Positions 44,229 to 53,462 are shown, counted from the stretch's first letter. The stretch is 64,000 nt of DNA from Fretibacter sp964410285 (GCA_964410285.1 CAYPFR010000001.1:434001-498000), one strand, 5' to 3'. Notes: generated by a model not told the origin, from the sequence alone. Made by a program: numbers and translations.

Positions 44229-45214
44229 GCCGCGTTCAAATATTGGAAGTCGCAGAAACGGATGCAGGCGCGCGGCTTGACCGCTGGTTTAAACGCCTCT
44301 TTCCGCATATTCCCCATGGCCGCGTCGAAAAATTACTGCGCACGGGTCAACTGCGGATCGACGGTAAACGGGCCAAAGGAAATTCACGGCTTGAAGCGGG
44401 GCAGATGATCCGCATCCCGCCGCTTGCAGATCCCACCGAGGCCAAAGAAAAGCCAGTCATTCACCCCGCCGATATTGCCTTTATGAAAGGCCTCGTGATT
44501 TATGAGGACGCGGATATTATCGCGCTCAATAAGCCCTTTGGACTTGCGGTGCAGGGCGGGTCGAAAACTGTGCGCCATATCGACGGGCTTTTGCCGGCGC
44601 TGGCGGCGGGCTGCCGGCTGGTCCACCGGCTTGACCGCGATACATCGGGAGTTTTGCTCGTGGCGAAATCCCGAGAGGCGGCGGCATGGGCCGGTAAAGC
44701 CTTTCAGAGCCGAAAAGCCGAGAAAATATATTGGGGAATTTCCAATGGCGTACCGCGCCCGCTCTCCGGCGAGGTCAAAGGCTATATCGCCAAAGGAAAA
44801 TCCGATATTTCCTTTGGCCGAGTTAATGAGGGGCGCGAGGTCATGGTTGCCGTGCGCCACGGGGCCGCGGGGGCAAAACATGCGCGCACGCTGTTTCAAA
44901 CCATTGCGCAGGCTGGACAAAAGGCGGGCTGGGTGGTGATGCAGCCGCTAACGGGGCGCACGCATCAGCTGCGCCTTCATATGCAGCTTTTGGGCGCGCC
45001 GTTGGTGGGCGACCCCAAATATTTGACGGACCGTCCTATGCCTGGCGGGCTTGTGCCAAAGCTGCATTTGCACGCGCGCTCTATCTTAATTCAGCGGCCC
45101 AGCGGCACACATATTTCCGTGAGCGCCCCGCTGCCCGATCACATGGACGCAAGCTTTAAGACCCTCGGCTTTGACCCTTCTGTGGATATACCCCCGATGG
45201 AGACTGTTTCATGA
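44225..45214 (+). CDS. rluC: 23S rRNA pseudouridine synthase, RluC/RluD family
   Basis: A 329-residue enzyme with an N-terminal S4 RNA-binding domain (RLDRWFKRLFPHIPHGRVEKLLRTG, about 18-42) and the catalytic HRLDRDTSGVLLVAKS motif with its Asp. The GRTHQLRLHMQLLGAPLVGD block follows. RluC rather than RluD is favoured by general form but not proven; targets would be 955/2504/2580 or 1911/1915/1917. Its ATG overlaps crcB, and its stop overlaps the TPR gene (ATGA). Confidence 0.9.
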   Translation: MSRVQILEVAETDAGARLDRWFKRLFPHIPHGRVEKLLRTGQLRIDGKRAKGNSRLEAGQMIRIPPLADPTEAKEKPVIHPADIAFMKGLVIYEDADIIALNKPFGLAVQGGSKTVRHIDGLLPALAAGCRLVHRLDRDTSGVLLVAKSREAAAWAGKAFQSRKAEKIYWGISNGVPRPLSGEVKGYIAKGKSDISFGRVNEGREVMVAVRHGAAGAKHARTLFQTIAQAGQKAGWVVMQPLTGRTHQLRLHMQLLGAPLVGDPKYLTDRPMPGGLVPKLHLHARSILIQRPSGTHISVSAPLPDHMDASFKTLGFDPSVDIPPMETVS

Positions 45215-46905
45215 TTGCTGCCAATGCCGTTAAGGCCGCGCAAGATGCCTTTAAGGCCAATGAATTTGACGCCGCCCTTCGCCATGCGGGGGAGGCGCTT
45301 GCCCTCGATCCAACTGCGGATAAGGCCTATCATATTCACGCGCTTGTTGCGGTAGAGCGCCGCGAGTGGGAAAAGGCCGAGACAGCCCTAAAAGCCGCGA
45401 TCGGGATTTCTCCGCGCAATGCGCAATATCATAATAGCCTTGGCAATGTCATGGTCATTACGGGGCGCGATGAGGCGGCGATTGAAACTTTCTCCCACGC
45501 GCTCTCTATTGCGCCTAATTACCCGCCGCCCACGCTCGCGCTCGGGCAGCTTTATCTCAATAGCTTTAATCCCTCCGCGGCGGCAGATATTTTTCAAAAG
45601 GGCTTGCAGCACGCGCCCGATCATCCGCAGATGAAGAAAGGGCTGCTCTATGCCCTTAAGGACGCGCAGCAGTTTAATCTGGCGGCGGACCTCCTTCAAA
45701 GCCTGCCTCCTTCGCCGGACCTTGCCCTAGCCGCCGGAGAAATTGCATGGATGCGCCGGCAGAACCCTGTGGCTGAAGCCAATTTCGTACAGGCGCTTTC
45801 CCATCCGCCAAGCGCGGTCAGCGCCTTTCGCGCGCTCGTACAAATGCGCCTGACCACGGGCGAAGACGGGACACATCCCGCCGCTGCGCTGATTAAAAAG
45901 TCCGTGCAGGACAATCCCGAAGCCGGACTATTTTACCTAATCGGTGCTGAGCTCCTCTCGGAGATGGGTGACCTTGAAGGGGCGCTGGAGATCGTGTCTT
46001 TGGCGGAGAAGAAATTTGGGCAAATGCCTGATTTCGATATTGTTGCTGCCAAGGCCCATATCGAACATGGACAAGGCGGAAAAGCCTCGCGCCTTGCGGC
46101 CTGCGCACTTAAGGCCCGCCCGGGTGATCCCAATGCCGTATCCTGTCTAGCGCGCGGAGCGCTTATAGGCGGCGCGCCTAAGACTGCGCTTGACGCGTCA
46201 AACTCTGCACTCAAAGCCTTTGCGCACAACCAGTTTTGGATTGCGGTTAAAGCTGCGGCGCTTCGGGCTATGGGCCAAGATTACGATTATGCGGGGCTTT
46301 ATGATTACGACCTTGTTAAGCGCTATGATCTGCCGCCGCCGCCGGAGTATAATGACAATGAGAGCTTTTTGAGCCAGCTCAAAGAGGTGCTCAATCAGCG
46401 CCACGCCCGCGCGCGACCGCAATTGGGCCGAAATCACAGAGGCGGTACAGAAACCGAATCTGATCTTCGGTTTGCCGCCGAAGCGCTATTGCAAGATTTC
46501 TTTCAAGCTGTCTCCGGCCCGATTACAGATTATATTCAGGCTTTGCCCGAGGACGCGGACCATCCGCTCTATGGACGGGTGAAAACGGCATATCGCTTAA
46601 CGCGGGCCTGGTCCGTTGAACTCGCGCCTGGCGGAGTGCACCGTAACCATATCCATCCAGATGGCTGGATCAGCGCCGCTTATGTTGTAAGCGCGCCCGA
46701 GAGTAACAAGACAACCTTGGCCTTTGGTAAGCCCAGCTTTGCCGCGAAAAATATAAAGGGCGAGCGGCTTAACGCAGAAGTCCAGCTTGCGCCGCGCGCA
46801 GGCGAACTTATTCTTTATCCCAGCTATATGTGGATGGGCTCAGCTGCCATTCCCGAAGGCGGCGAGACTTTGCTGACCCTGCATTTCAAGATTGTTCCGA
46901 CGTAA
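45211..46905 (+). CDS. TPR protein with C-terminal 2OG-Fe(II) oxygenase-like domain
   Basis: A 564-residue protein. Residues about 1-360 form repeated helical pairs of TPR type (for example ALRHAGEALALDPTADKAYHIHALV and NAQYHNSLGNVMVITGRDEAAIETF). Residues about 455-562 look like the putative 2-oxoglutarate/Fe(II) oxygenase family often joined to TPRs: VHRNHIHPDGWISAAYVV (H480, H482, D484) and GELILYPSYMWMG. In that family the second block normally has a His where M542 stands, and an Arg near the end for 2-oxoglutarate; neither is evident. Activity is therefore uncertain. It overlaps rluC by four bases and the HAD gene by one. No signal peptide. Confidence 0.78.
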   Translation: MIAANAVKAAQDAFKANEFDAALRHAGEALALDPTADKAYHIHALVAVERREWEKAETALKAAIGISPRNAQYHNSLGNVMVITGRDEAAIETFSHALSIAPNYPPPTLALGQLYLNSFNPSAAADIFQKGLQHAPDHPQMKKGLLYALKDAQQFNLAADLLQSLPPSPDLALAAGEIAWMRRQNPVAEANFVQALSHPPSAVSAFRALVQMRLTTGEDGTHPAAALIKKSVQDNPEAGLFYLIGAELLSEMGDLEGALEIVSLAEKKFGQMPDFDIVAAKAHIEHGQGGKASRLAACALKARPGDPNAVSCLARGALIGGAPKTALDASNSALKAFAHNQFWIAVKAAALRAMGQDYDYAGLYDYDLVKRYDLPPPPEYNDNESFLSQLKEVLNQRHARARPQLGRNHRGGTETESDLRFAAEALLQDFFQAVSGPITDYIQALPEDADHPLYGRVKTAYRLTRAWSVELAPGGVHRNHIHPDGWISAAYVVSAPESNKTTLAFGKPSFAAKNIKGERLNAEVQLAPRAGELILYPSYMWMGSAAIPEGGETLLTLHFKIVPT

Positions 46906-47579
46906 TGCCGCTAGCGATTTTTGATATTGACGGCACGCTGGTCGATAGCCGCTTTGTAATTAGCAGCACGATGGCGGAGGCGTTTGAAGCCAAAGGACTG
47001 GCCCCGCCCGCCTATGAACAAACGCGCAAAATTGTCGGCCTGTCTCTAATGGAGGCCATCGACCGGCTGGCGCCCGATGGGCTGTCTCATGAAGATTTGC
47101 TCGCCCTTACTGAGGCTTATAAGAACGCATTTATCGCGCGGCGGCAATCTGGCACGCTGCATGAGCCGCTCTATAGCGGCGCAGTTGAAGTTTTAGACGC
47201 GCTAAAATCTGCTGGCTGGGATATTGGTGCGGCAACGGGAAAATCCCGCCGCGGCCTTGATGCGATTATTATGACACACGGTTTTGACCGCTATTTTGAT
47301 TGTCACTTTTGCGCCGATGATGGTCCGGGCAAACCCCACCCCTTTATGGTAGAGGCCAATTTAAAAGCGCGCGCCTTTGCGCCTCGGGACGCGGTGATGA
47401 TCGGTGATACCAGCTTTGATATGCTCATGGCCAAGGCGGCGGGGGCGGCGGCCTTTGGCGTGGACTGGGGGTTCCATACGCCTGCCGAAATAAGCGCCGG
47501 CGGAGCAGATAGCCTTTATAGCGATATGGCGGGGCTTCAAGCGGGGCTCCTTGAATTTGGCCAAAGGCGGGCGGCCTGA
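46905..47579 (+). CDS. HAD-IA phosphatase, phosphoglycolate phosphatase-like
   Basis: A 224-residue hydrolase with motif I FDIDGTLVDS (about 6-15), motif II ATGKS, motif III KPHPFM and motif IV IGDTSFD. The cap is of the small helical C1 type. The similarity is to Gph/PGPase, but the substrate is inferred. The start is ATG 46905, overlapping the TPR gene stop (TAATG); longer readings run inside that gene. It is coupled to the ATP12 gene by TGATG. Confidence 0.88.
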   Translation: MPLAIFDIDGTLVDSRFVISSTMAEAFEAKGLAPPAYEQTRKIVGLSLMEAIDRLAPDGLSHEDLLALTEAYKNAFIARRQSGTLHEPLYSGAVEVLDALKSAGWDIGAATGKSRRGLDAIIMTHGFDRYFDCHFCADDGPGKPHPFMVEANLKARAFAPRDAVMIGDTSFDMLMAKAAGAAAFGVDWGFHTPAEISAGGADSLYSDMAGLQAGLLEFGQRRAA

Positions 47580-48268
47580 TGGCCCGCGCCGCGAGCCGAT
47601 TTTACTCGGCGGCGACGGCCGCTGCTGCTGCGGGTGGCTACGGTGTTTTTCTAGATGGCCGCGCGCTTAAAACCCCCGGTAAGCTCCCGTTCATCACGCG
47701 CAGCGAGGTCCATGCCCGGCTTGCAGCGAGCGAATGGGAGGCGCAGGGCGAGGAGATTAAACCGCAGACAATGCCAATCACCCGTCTGTATAATGTCGCG
47801 ATTGAGCGAGCTCCGCAGCAACGCGGCGCGATGATCGCCGAGTTTAAAAAATATGGCGGTACCGACCTTTTGTGTTACCGCGCGGCAGAGCCTCTTGCGC
47901 TGCGCGAGCGGCAGGCCAAGGCATGGGACCCATGGCTCGTGTGGGCGCGCGGTCAGGGAATTGATTTAAAAACGGCCGATAGCGTCATGGCGATTACGCA
48001 AGCGCCAAAATCACTTGATAATTTGGCTGATTTTGCCCGCGCCATGGATGATTTTGAGCTTACATTACTTCTGCATTTCATGGCGGTATTTGGCTCCGCT
48101 GTGCTGGCGCTCGCTGTTTTACAAGGCGCTCTGCCGGCTCCGCAGGCGTATGAGCTCTCGCGGCTCGACGCGCAGTTCCAAGCCGAGCACTGGGGCGTAG
48201 ATGAGGAAGCCGAAAATATTACTGCGCAGACCCGCCGCGAGGTTGAGGTTTTGTCCCGCCTCCTTTAG
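47579..48268 (+). CDS. ATP12 family F1-ATPase assembly chaperone
   Basis: A 229-residue ATP12 protein, which holds the ATP synthase alpha subunit during F1 assembly. Family blocks are GVFLDGRALKTPGKLPF, EWEAQGEEIKPQTMPITRLYNVAIER, GTDLLCYRAAEP and the C-terminal AEHWGVDEEAENITAQTRREVE. The N-terminus is Ala-rich. The ATG overlaps the HAD gene stop by one base. ATP12 is restricted to alphaproteobacteria and mitochondria, a useful marker of the host class. Confidence 0.95.
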   Translation: MARAASRFYSAATAAAAAGGYGVFLDGRALKTPGKLPFITRSEVHARLAASEWEAQGEEIKPQTMPITRLYNVAIERAPQQRGAMIAEFKKYGGTDLLCYRAAEPLALRERQAKAWDPWLVWARGQGIDLKTADSVMAITQAPKSLDNLADFARAMDDFELTLLLHFMAVFGSAVLALAVLQGALPAPQAYELSRLDAQFQAEHWGVDEEAENITAQTRREVEVLSRLL

Positions 48269-48296
48269 CCTTGGGAGTATATTCACGGAGGCCCAT

Positions 48297-48692
48297 ATGG
48301 CAGAAACAGTAACAGTCTCGGAGCGGCCTTCGGGCGGTGTTTATGCAAATGATGCGCGAACCTCACGGCATCATTTCTATGTCGATGAACCCGCCGCCCT
48401 TGGCAGTAGCGATATTGGGCCCACGCCGTTTGAATATCTGGCGGCCGCGCTTGGTGGCTGTACGACCATCACGCTGCGTATGTATATTGAGCGTAAGAAA
48501 TGGCAGGTTGAGCATCTCGCTGTGGATGTAGACATGCACCGCGCTGAGGGACGGCAGGTTTTCGTGCGCAAGCTTTATCTGCGCGGAGATCTGGATGAGG
48601 CTCAGCGTAGCCGCCTTGTTGAAATTGCGAATAAATGCCCGGTGCATAAGGTTCTGATGCACGGTTCAGAGGTTGAAACCCGTCTGGCGTGA
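48297..48692 (+). CDS. OsmC family peroxide-reducing protein
   Basis: A 131-residue OsmC/Ohr-fold protein. The two reactive cysteines are C55 (LGGCTTITLRMY) and C114 (ANKCPVHK), spaced as in thiol peroxidases of the family. It lacks further clues to choose between Ohr and YhfA-like groups; the short form is closer to the latter. The ATG at 48297 has a strong GGAGG site. It follows ATP12 by 28 bases. Confidence 0.92.
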   Translation: MAETVTVSERPSGGVYANDARTSRHHFYVDEPAALGSSDIGPTPFEYLAAALGGCTTITLRMYIERKKWQVEHLAVDVDMHRAEGRQVFVRKLYLRGDLDEAQRSRLVEIANKCPVHKVLMHGSEVETRLA

Positions 48693-48765
48693 TGCGTCTT
48701 ATTGACCTGCCCGCCGCGCCGCGCTTCGGCTTGCCACTTGCGGGAGGGGTGCGTAGAAACGAAGC

Positions 48766-49269
48766 ATGAAAAACGAATTTGTAACTCTGTTTCTGCGGCC
48801 AACCGGCGAAATAAATGCCAAGGCCTTTCTGGCTGGTTTTGCGGGGATAGCGGTTTTTGTCTTATTGGCGAATTCGCTTTTGCGGGCGCTCGAGGCCGGT
48901 CCGCTTAAATTCACGATCGCGCTGATTTTTCCCTTTCTGGCACTCTACGTGATTTATTGCGTCTACGGCAAGCGTCTCCATTATATGGGGTATTCTGTTT
49001 GGCCACTGACAGGACTTATTACGGCTGAAATTTTGATGATGATTGGTTTGATGCTGGCGTTTGGCGGTGCGGAATATTTTGAAAGTTTTTCGCAGTATGA
49101 GCGCAAAGCGGTTATTGATGAAAATACACGCCGCGCTCTTATTGAGACATATCAAGCCGAGCAAGCTGCGAATATGGGGAAGATTAAATTCGGGCTCTGG
49201 GTGTTGCCGGTTCTCTTTACCCTCTGGCTAGCCCTTGCGCCAAAGCGGCCAAGAAAAGCTCGGCGCTAG
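48766..49269 (+). CDS. DUF805-like membrane protein
   Basis: A 167-residue protein with about four membrane helices (roughly 20-40, 47-66, 76-97 and 143-160). The pattern RPTGEINAKAFLAGF followed by YGKRLHYMGYSVWPL resembles DUF805 (GR...K.F and KRLHDMGYSGW). A charged loop at about 100-138 faces one side of the membrane. The ribosome site is weak. Function is unknown. Confidence 0.75.
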   Translation: MKNEFVTLFLRPTGEINAKAFLAGFAGIAVFVLLANSLLRALEAGPLKFTIALIFPFLALYVIYCVYGKRLHYMGYSVWPLTGLITAEILMMIGLMLAFGGAEYFESFSQYERKAVIDENTRRALIETYQAEQAANMGKIKFGLWVLPVLFTLWLALAPKRPRKARR

Positions 49270-49305
49270 GGGCCCGCCCCAAAACAATACGGAAAGAAAG
49301 CAGAT

Positions 49306-50079
49306 ATGACGACGGGCCTTATTTTTCAAAAACTCTCGCCGCATATCGGCGAGCTTACCCTCTCACAGCCCGCACGGCGAAATGCTTTGAACGCCCAGAT
49401 GTGGGCAGACATGCCCGGCGTATTAAAAACCGCAGAGCAGAGCGGCATTCGCGTTTTGGTCATCACGGGCGCTGGGGGGCACTTTGCCTCAGGCGCGGAT
49501 ATTTCAGAATTTGAGACGCTTTATGCCACGCCCGAGAGTGCGGAGACGATAAGCCTGTCTATCGCGGCGGCGTTTGAGGCGCTGGCGAACTTTCCCCTGC
49601 CGACAATTGCAAAAATTCGCGGCGCTTGCGTGGGCGGGGGCTGCGGCCTTGCGCTTTGCTGTGATTTACGTTTTGCCGACATGACGTCAAAATTCGCTGT
49701 AACGCCTACAAAGCTTGGATTGGTCTATCCATTTAGTGACGTGCAGCGCCTGATTGCCGCCGTAGGCAGTGCCCATGCGCGAGATATTTTATTCTCCGCC
49801 CGCGTGATAAAGGCCAAGCAAGCGCGAAAAATGGGTTTGATCAATAATATCTGCAAGGTCGATAAGCTCGATAACTTTGTGACAGACTATGCCGCAGGGC
49901 TCAGCCGGCTATCCCCACAATCCCTGAAGGTGACCAAGCAGATGTTTGCGGCCCATGGTGCAGGGCAGGCGGGCGAAACCCCGGAGAGTCAGGCGTGGTT
50001 CCTTAAGGGTTTTTCGTCAAAGGATTTCCAAGAGGGTTATAGAGCCTTTCTGGAAAAGCGCGCGCCCGTCTTTGATTAA
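49306..50079 (+). CDS. Crotonase-family protein (enoyl-CoA hydratase/isomerase-like)
   Basis: A 257-residue crotonase-fold protein. The CoA and oxyanion-hole blocks are present: GGHFASGADISEF (about 58-70) and RGACVGGGCGLALCCDLRFA (about 105-124). The two glutamates of true enoyl-CoA hydratases are missing: G114 stands at the first position and the second region reads FAVTPTKLGLVYP without Glu. It may therefore be a decarboxylase, isomerase or thioesterase of the family rather than a hydratase. The ribosome site is GGAAAG. It stands alone before rph. Confidence 0.88.
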   Translation: MTTGLIFQKLSPHIGELTLSQPARRNALNAQMWADMPGVLKTAEQSGIRVLVITGAGGHFASGADISEFETLYATPESAETISLSIAAAFEALANFPLPTIAKIRGACVGGGCGLALCCDLRFADMTSKFAVTPTKLGLVYPFSDVQRLIAAVGSAHARDILFSARVIKAKQARKMGLINNICKVDKLDNFVTDYAAGLSRLSPQSLKVTKQMFAAHGAGQAGETPESQAWFLKGFSSKDFQEGYRAFLEKRAPVFD

Positions 50080-50192
50080 TCCAGCGCCCGAGCTTTCGGC
50101 GCGCAATTAGGCTGGCGCTTTGCCGCGCGCTAGGCTAGAGGGTCGACACTCAAGCGCGCCGCGCATGACAAACCCAAACCACTGAGAGACCT

Positions 50193-50909
50193 ATGCGCCC
50201 AGAAAACAGAGACCGTGACCAGCTTCGCAGCGTAACCTTTGAGGTTGGGGCCAGTAAATATGCCGAAGGGTCTTGCTTGATTAAATTTGGTAATACCCAT
50301 GTGCTGTGCACCGCATCTGTGGATGAGAACGTGCCGCGCTGGATGAAGGGCAAAGGCAAGGGCTGGGTGACCGCGGAATATGGTATGCTGCCGCGGGCTA
50401 CCCATTCGCGCAATTCCCGTGAGGCCGCACGCGGAAAGCAGGGCGGGCGCACGGTCGAAATACAGCGCCTGATCGGGCGATCCCTTCGGGCGGCGGTAAA
50501 TCTTTCCGCGCTCGGCGAGCGCCAGATCATTGTTGATTGCGACGTTATGCAGGCAGATGGCGGGACACGAACTGCCTCAATTACCGGCGCGTGGGTCGCG
50601 CTTAAGCAAGCCTGTGATACTCTGGTTGCGCAAGGCAAGCTCACGTCCAATCCTGTTACGGATCGCATGGCAGCGGTGAGCGCGGGCATTGTGGACGGGG
50701 AATGCCGTCTTGATCTTGAATATACTGAAGACAGCGCGGCGCAGGCCGATGCCAATTTTGTCCTGACTGACAGCGGCGGCGTAATCGAAGTGCAGGCGAG
50801 CGCGGAAGACACGCCGTTCACCGCCAGCCAGATGGCGGAATTGATGCGGCTTGCCGAAAAAGGCATTACCGAGCTCTGCGCGATGCAAAGCAAGGCTTTA
50901 GACGGCTAA
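50193..50909 (+). CDS. rph: Ribonuclease PH
   Basis: A phosphorolytic 3'-5' exoribonuclease that trims tRNA 3' ends. At 238 residues it is full length, unlike the frameshifted K-12 gene. Blocks include EVGASKYAEGSCLIKFGNTHVLCTASV, EYGMLPRATHSRNSREA, the phosphate-binding GRTVEIQRLIGRSLRA and DCDVMQADGGTRTASITGA. The ATG has a GAGAG ribosome site. hslO starts 17 bases later. Confidence 0.97.
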   Translation: MRPENRDRDQLRSVTFEVGASKYAEGSCLIKFGNTHVLCTASVDENVPRWMKGKGKGWVTAEYGMLPRATHSRNSREAARGKQGGRTVEIQRLIGRSLRAAVNLSALGERQIIVDCDVMQADGGTRTASITGAWVALKQACDTLVAQGKLTSNPVTDRMAAVSAGIVDGECRLDLEYTEDSAAQADANFVLTDSGGVIEVQASAEDTPFTASQMAELMRLAEKGITELCAMQSKALDG

Positions 50910-50926
50910 TGCCATAAGGGGGCCTT

Positions 50927-51892
50927 ATGAGCGATAAAGACATGACTGAAAGCGTAGATATGGCTGAAATCCTTGACGACCATGTCACGGTTTTTCAGCT
51001 TGATGGCCAATCTGTTCGCGGGCGCTCTGTGCGGCTGGGCGCAGAGCTGGAAAGGGCCATTAATGCGGGGCAAGCCACGCCGCGATATCCCGAACGCGTT
51101 GCAAGACTTCTCGGCGAGGCAATGATGATTGGCGCGCTTGTCGCCCGGGCGCTTAAATTTGAAGGACGGCTGATCGTGCAGTGCCACGGTACAAATAAAG
51201 GCGCGGTATCGCTGCTGATGGCCGATTGCACGACAGATGGGCATATTCGCGGCTATGCGCGCTGGGACCCAGACATGCTGCGCCAGATTGAGCTTGATAA
51301 CCGTAATCCGGGGGCCGAATCGCTTTTGGGCGGCGGCACATTTTCTATGACCATCGATCAGGGTCCAGACATGGACCAATATCAAGGTCTGGCAGCGGTG
51401 CAGGGCGAGAGCCTTTCGGCCTGCGCCGAGCATTATTTTGCGCAAAGCGAACAAATCCCAACCAAGGTACAGTTGGCCTGCGGACAGGTGCAAGTGCCGG
51501 GCGGGCAGATGGAATGGCGCGGCGGCGGCATGATGCTACAGCGCATTGCCCAAGACACGGCCCGCGCCGCCACAGAGGACGACTGGCTAACCGCAAAATC
51601 TCTCTTTGGTACGTTGACGGATGCGGAATTGATCGATCCCGATTTACCGCACACCGAGCTCCTGTATCGATTGTTCCATGAAGGGGGGGTGCGTATTCTG
51701 GAAACTATGGCGGTGGATGCGAATTGCCGCTGCTCGCGCGCACGGCTCTTGGATGCCCTTAAGGGATTTCAAGACAGCGCGCTGGAGGAGATGGCCGAGA
51801 ATGGAACTATCTCCGCGAATTGCGAGTTTTGCGCTGCGGAATATGTCTTTGATTTGAATCAGCTTAAGCGGGAGCCAAGCGAGGGCAGCTAG
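50927..51892 (+). CDS. hslO: Redox-regulated chaperone Hsp33
   Basis: A holding chaperone switched on by oxidation. The 321-residue protein has the N-terminal Hsp33 core (LVARALKFEGRLIVQCHGTNKGAVSLLMADC). The C-terminal zinc switch has all four cysteines: C-x-C in ANCRCSRARL and C-x2-C in SANCEFCAAEY. The ATG has GGGGG upstream; a second ATG at residue 6 is possible. Its TAG stop and that of trkH share one CTAG. Confidence 0.96.
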   Translation: MSDKDMTESVDMAEILDDHVTVFQLDGQSVRGRSVRLGAELERAINAGQATPRYPERVARLLGEAMMIGALVARALKFEGRLIVQCHGTNKGAVSLLMADCTTDGHIRGYARWDPDMLRQIELDNRNPGAESLLGGGTFSMTIDQGPDMDQYQGLAAVQGESLSACAEHYFAQSEQIPTKVQLACGQVQVPGGQMEWRGGGMMLQRIAQDTARAATEDDWLTAKSLFGTLTDAELIDPDLPHTELLYRLFHEGGVRILETMAVDANCRCSRARLLDALKGFQDSALEEMAENGTISANCEFCAAEYVFDLNQLKREPSEGS

Positions 51893-53337
51893 CCGCGCCA
51901 GAAACTCGGCATTACGACAACGAGCGCGGTCACGATCTCAAGCCGCCCCACAATCATTGCCAGCATCAAAATCCATTTGGCAGTATCGGGCAAGGATTCA
52001 TATGTGCCTGCCGGCCCGATGATTGGGCCCAATCCCGGCCCAACATTGGCGACGGCGCTGCCGGCCCCGGACCAAGCCGTGACAGGATCAAGTCCAACAA
52101 GCGAAAGCGCGACGGCGGTGACGGCAAAGGTAGCAAAAAAAAGAAAAAAGAAACTCATCACCGAGAACACGACCTGTTCGGGCAAAGGCTTGCCATTATA
52201 GCGCATAGGCGCGACGGCGTGCTGTTTTGGCATTTGAAACAGATAGGCCTTTAGTCCTTCAAAGGCGACTTGATAGCGGAAAATTTTCACCGAACAGGCG
52301 GTTGACCCCGCGCAACCGCCGATAAACATGAAGACAAAAAACAGCGCCATGGCAAAGGGGCCCCAGCTATTGTAATCGGCTGTGGCATAGCCCGTGCCCG
52401 TCACGATTGAAACCGTATTAAAAGCCGCAAGCCGCAGGCCGCGTAGGGCCTCTATATCGGAGGTCACATAGAGCCCCGCTGTTGTGAGCGTAATCATAAA
52501 AATGATAACGGCGACGAAGGCCCGCACCTGCGGATCCTTAAACGGCGCACTGAGACTTCCTCTTCCCACTAATAAGTAGACCGCAAAGGGAAGCGCGCCC
52601 AGCATCATAAAGGCCATGCAGACCAAATCGGCCCCGCCGTCCATAAATCCTCCCATTGAGGCATCAGATGTGGAATAGCCGCCGGTCGCCACAGTTGTCA
52701 TGGCATGGGCCGCCGCATCAAAGCCGCTCATTCCGACCAGCATATATCCTGCGGCGCAGGCGATTGTTAAAATGAGATAGGAAATGCCAATACCGGCGGC
52801 AATACTGGCGGCGCGCGGCAAGATTTTTTCGCCCATATCTGAACTCTCTAGCCGGAAAAGCTGCATACCGCCAACTTTGAGCATGGGCAGAACAGCCATA
52901 GCCGTCACCACTATGCCCACGCCGCCAATCCATTGCAGGATTGCGCGCCAGAGCAAAATGCCTTTGGGCATATCATCAAGACCCGTCAATATGGTCGAGC
53001 CGGTGGTTGTAATGCCGCTTGTTGCTTCAAAGAGGGCGTCGGTAAAACTGAGTTTAATGGGGTCCATCAAAAATGGGATCGCAGCAAAAAACGACAGGAG
53101 CACCCAGCTAAACACGGTAAGCACAAAGGCGCCGCGCGCGCCCAAATCAGGATTTGGTGTATAAGAGGCAACGGCCATAACCGAGCCAATCAGGCTGGTG
53201 AGAATACCCGCAATAGCAAAGCTCTGCCAACTACGGTCCTCAAAGCGAAGATCAACAATCATGGGGGCAAACATGGTCAGGCCTAACGCTGCTACCATGA
53301 GTCCGACCACAAAAAAAACTGGACGCAAATCAATCAC
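51889..53337 (-). CDS. trkH: Trk-type potassium transporter, TrkH family
   Basis: A 482-residue potassium channel-like subunit with about ten membrane helices. The four pore loops carry the filter glycines: TSGITTTGST, TTVATGGYST, VSIVTGTGYAT and SAVANVGPGLG. Gating needs the cytoplasmic TrkA protein, whose gene is not in the window. The third helix region has FIGGCAGSTACSVKIFR, typical of the family. The start at 53337 gives the usual MxDLRPVFFVVG opening. It converges on hslO and diverges from hrcA. Confidence 0.95.
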   Translation of the reverse strand: MIDLRPVFFVVGLMVAALGLTMFAPMIVDLRFEDRSWQSFAIAGILTSLIGSVMAVASYTPNPDLGARGAFVLTVFSWVLLSFFAAIPFLMDPIKLSFTDALFEATSGITTTGSTILTGLDDMPKGILLWRAILQWIGGVGIVVTAMAVLPMLKVGGMQLFRLESSDMGEKILPRAASIAAGIGISYLILTIACAAGYMLVGMSGFDAAAHAMTTVATGGYSTSDASMGGFMDGGADLVCMAFMMLGALPFAVYLLVGRGSLSAPFKDPQVRAFVAVIIFMITLTTAGLYVTSDIEALRGLRLAAFNTVSIVTGTGYATADYNSWGPFAMALFFVFMFIGGCAGSTACSVKIFRYQVAFEGLKAYLFQMPKQHAVAPMRYNGKPLPEQVVFSVMSFFFLFFATFAVTAVALSLVGLDPVTAWSGAGSAVANVGPGLGPIIGPAGTYESLPDTAKWILMLAMIVGRLEIVTALVVVMPSFWRG

Positions 53338-53344
53338 GCTCCTG

Positions 53345-53357
53345 CATTAGACTAATG
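53345..53357. promoter_or_regulatory. Short palindrome in the trkH-hrcA gap
   Basis: CATTAG-A-CTAATG, 6-bp arms around one base, 8 bases upstream of the trkH start. It is small but perfect, and close enough to trkH to act as an operator or mRNA hairpin. The classical CIRCE element for HrcA is not visible in this gap. Confidence 0.35.
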
Positions 53358-53433
53358 GCCGGCCTCTGTCATCACAGATCACGGGCTTGATGTGGCGCGC
53401 GCCACGCGAAGCGCAGATGAGCGAATGGGAGCC

Positions 53434-53462
53434 CTTGAAAAGCGGGCCATTTCGCGCCACAT
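53434..53462 (+). promoter_or_regulatory. Weak sigma-32-like promoter candidate for hrcA
   Basis: CTTGAA (from 53434) and CCACAT (53457-53462) lie upstream of the preferred hrcA ATG. The pair resembles the alphaproteobacterial heat-shock promoter (CTTG, then CYTAT), but the spacing is about 19 bases, slightly long. Transcription would begin near the ATG at 53470. Confidence 0.25.
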
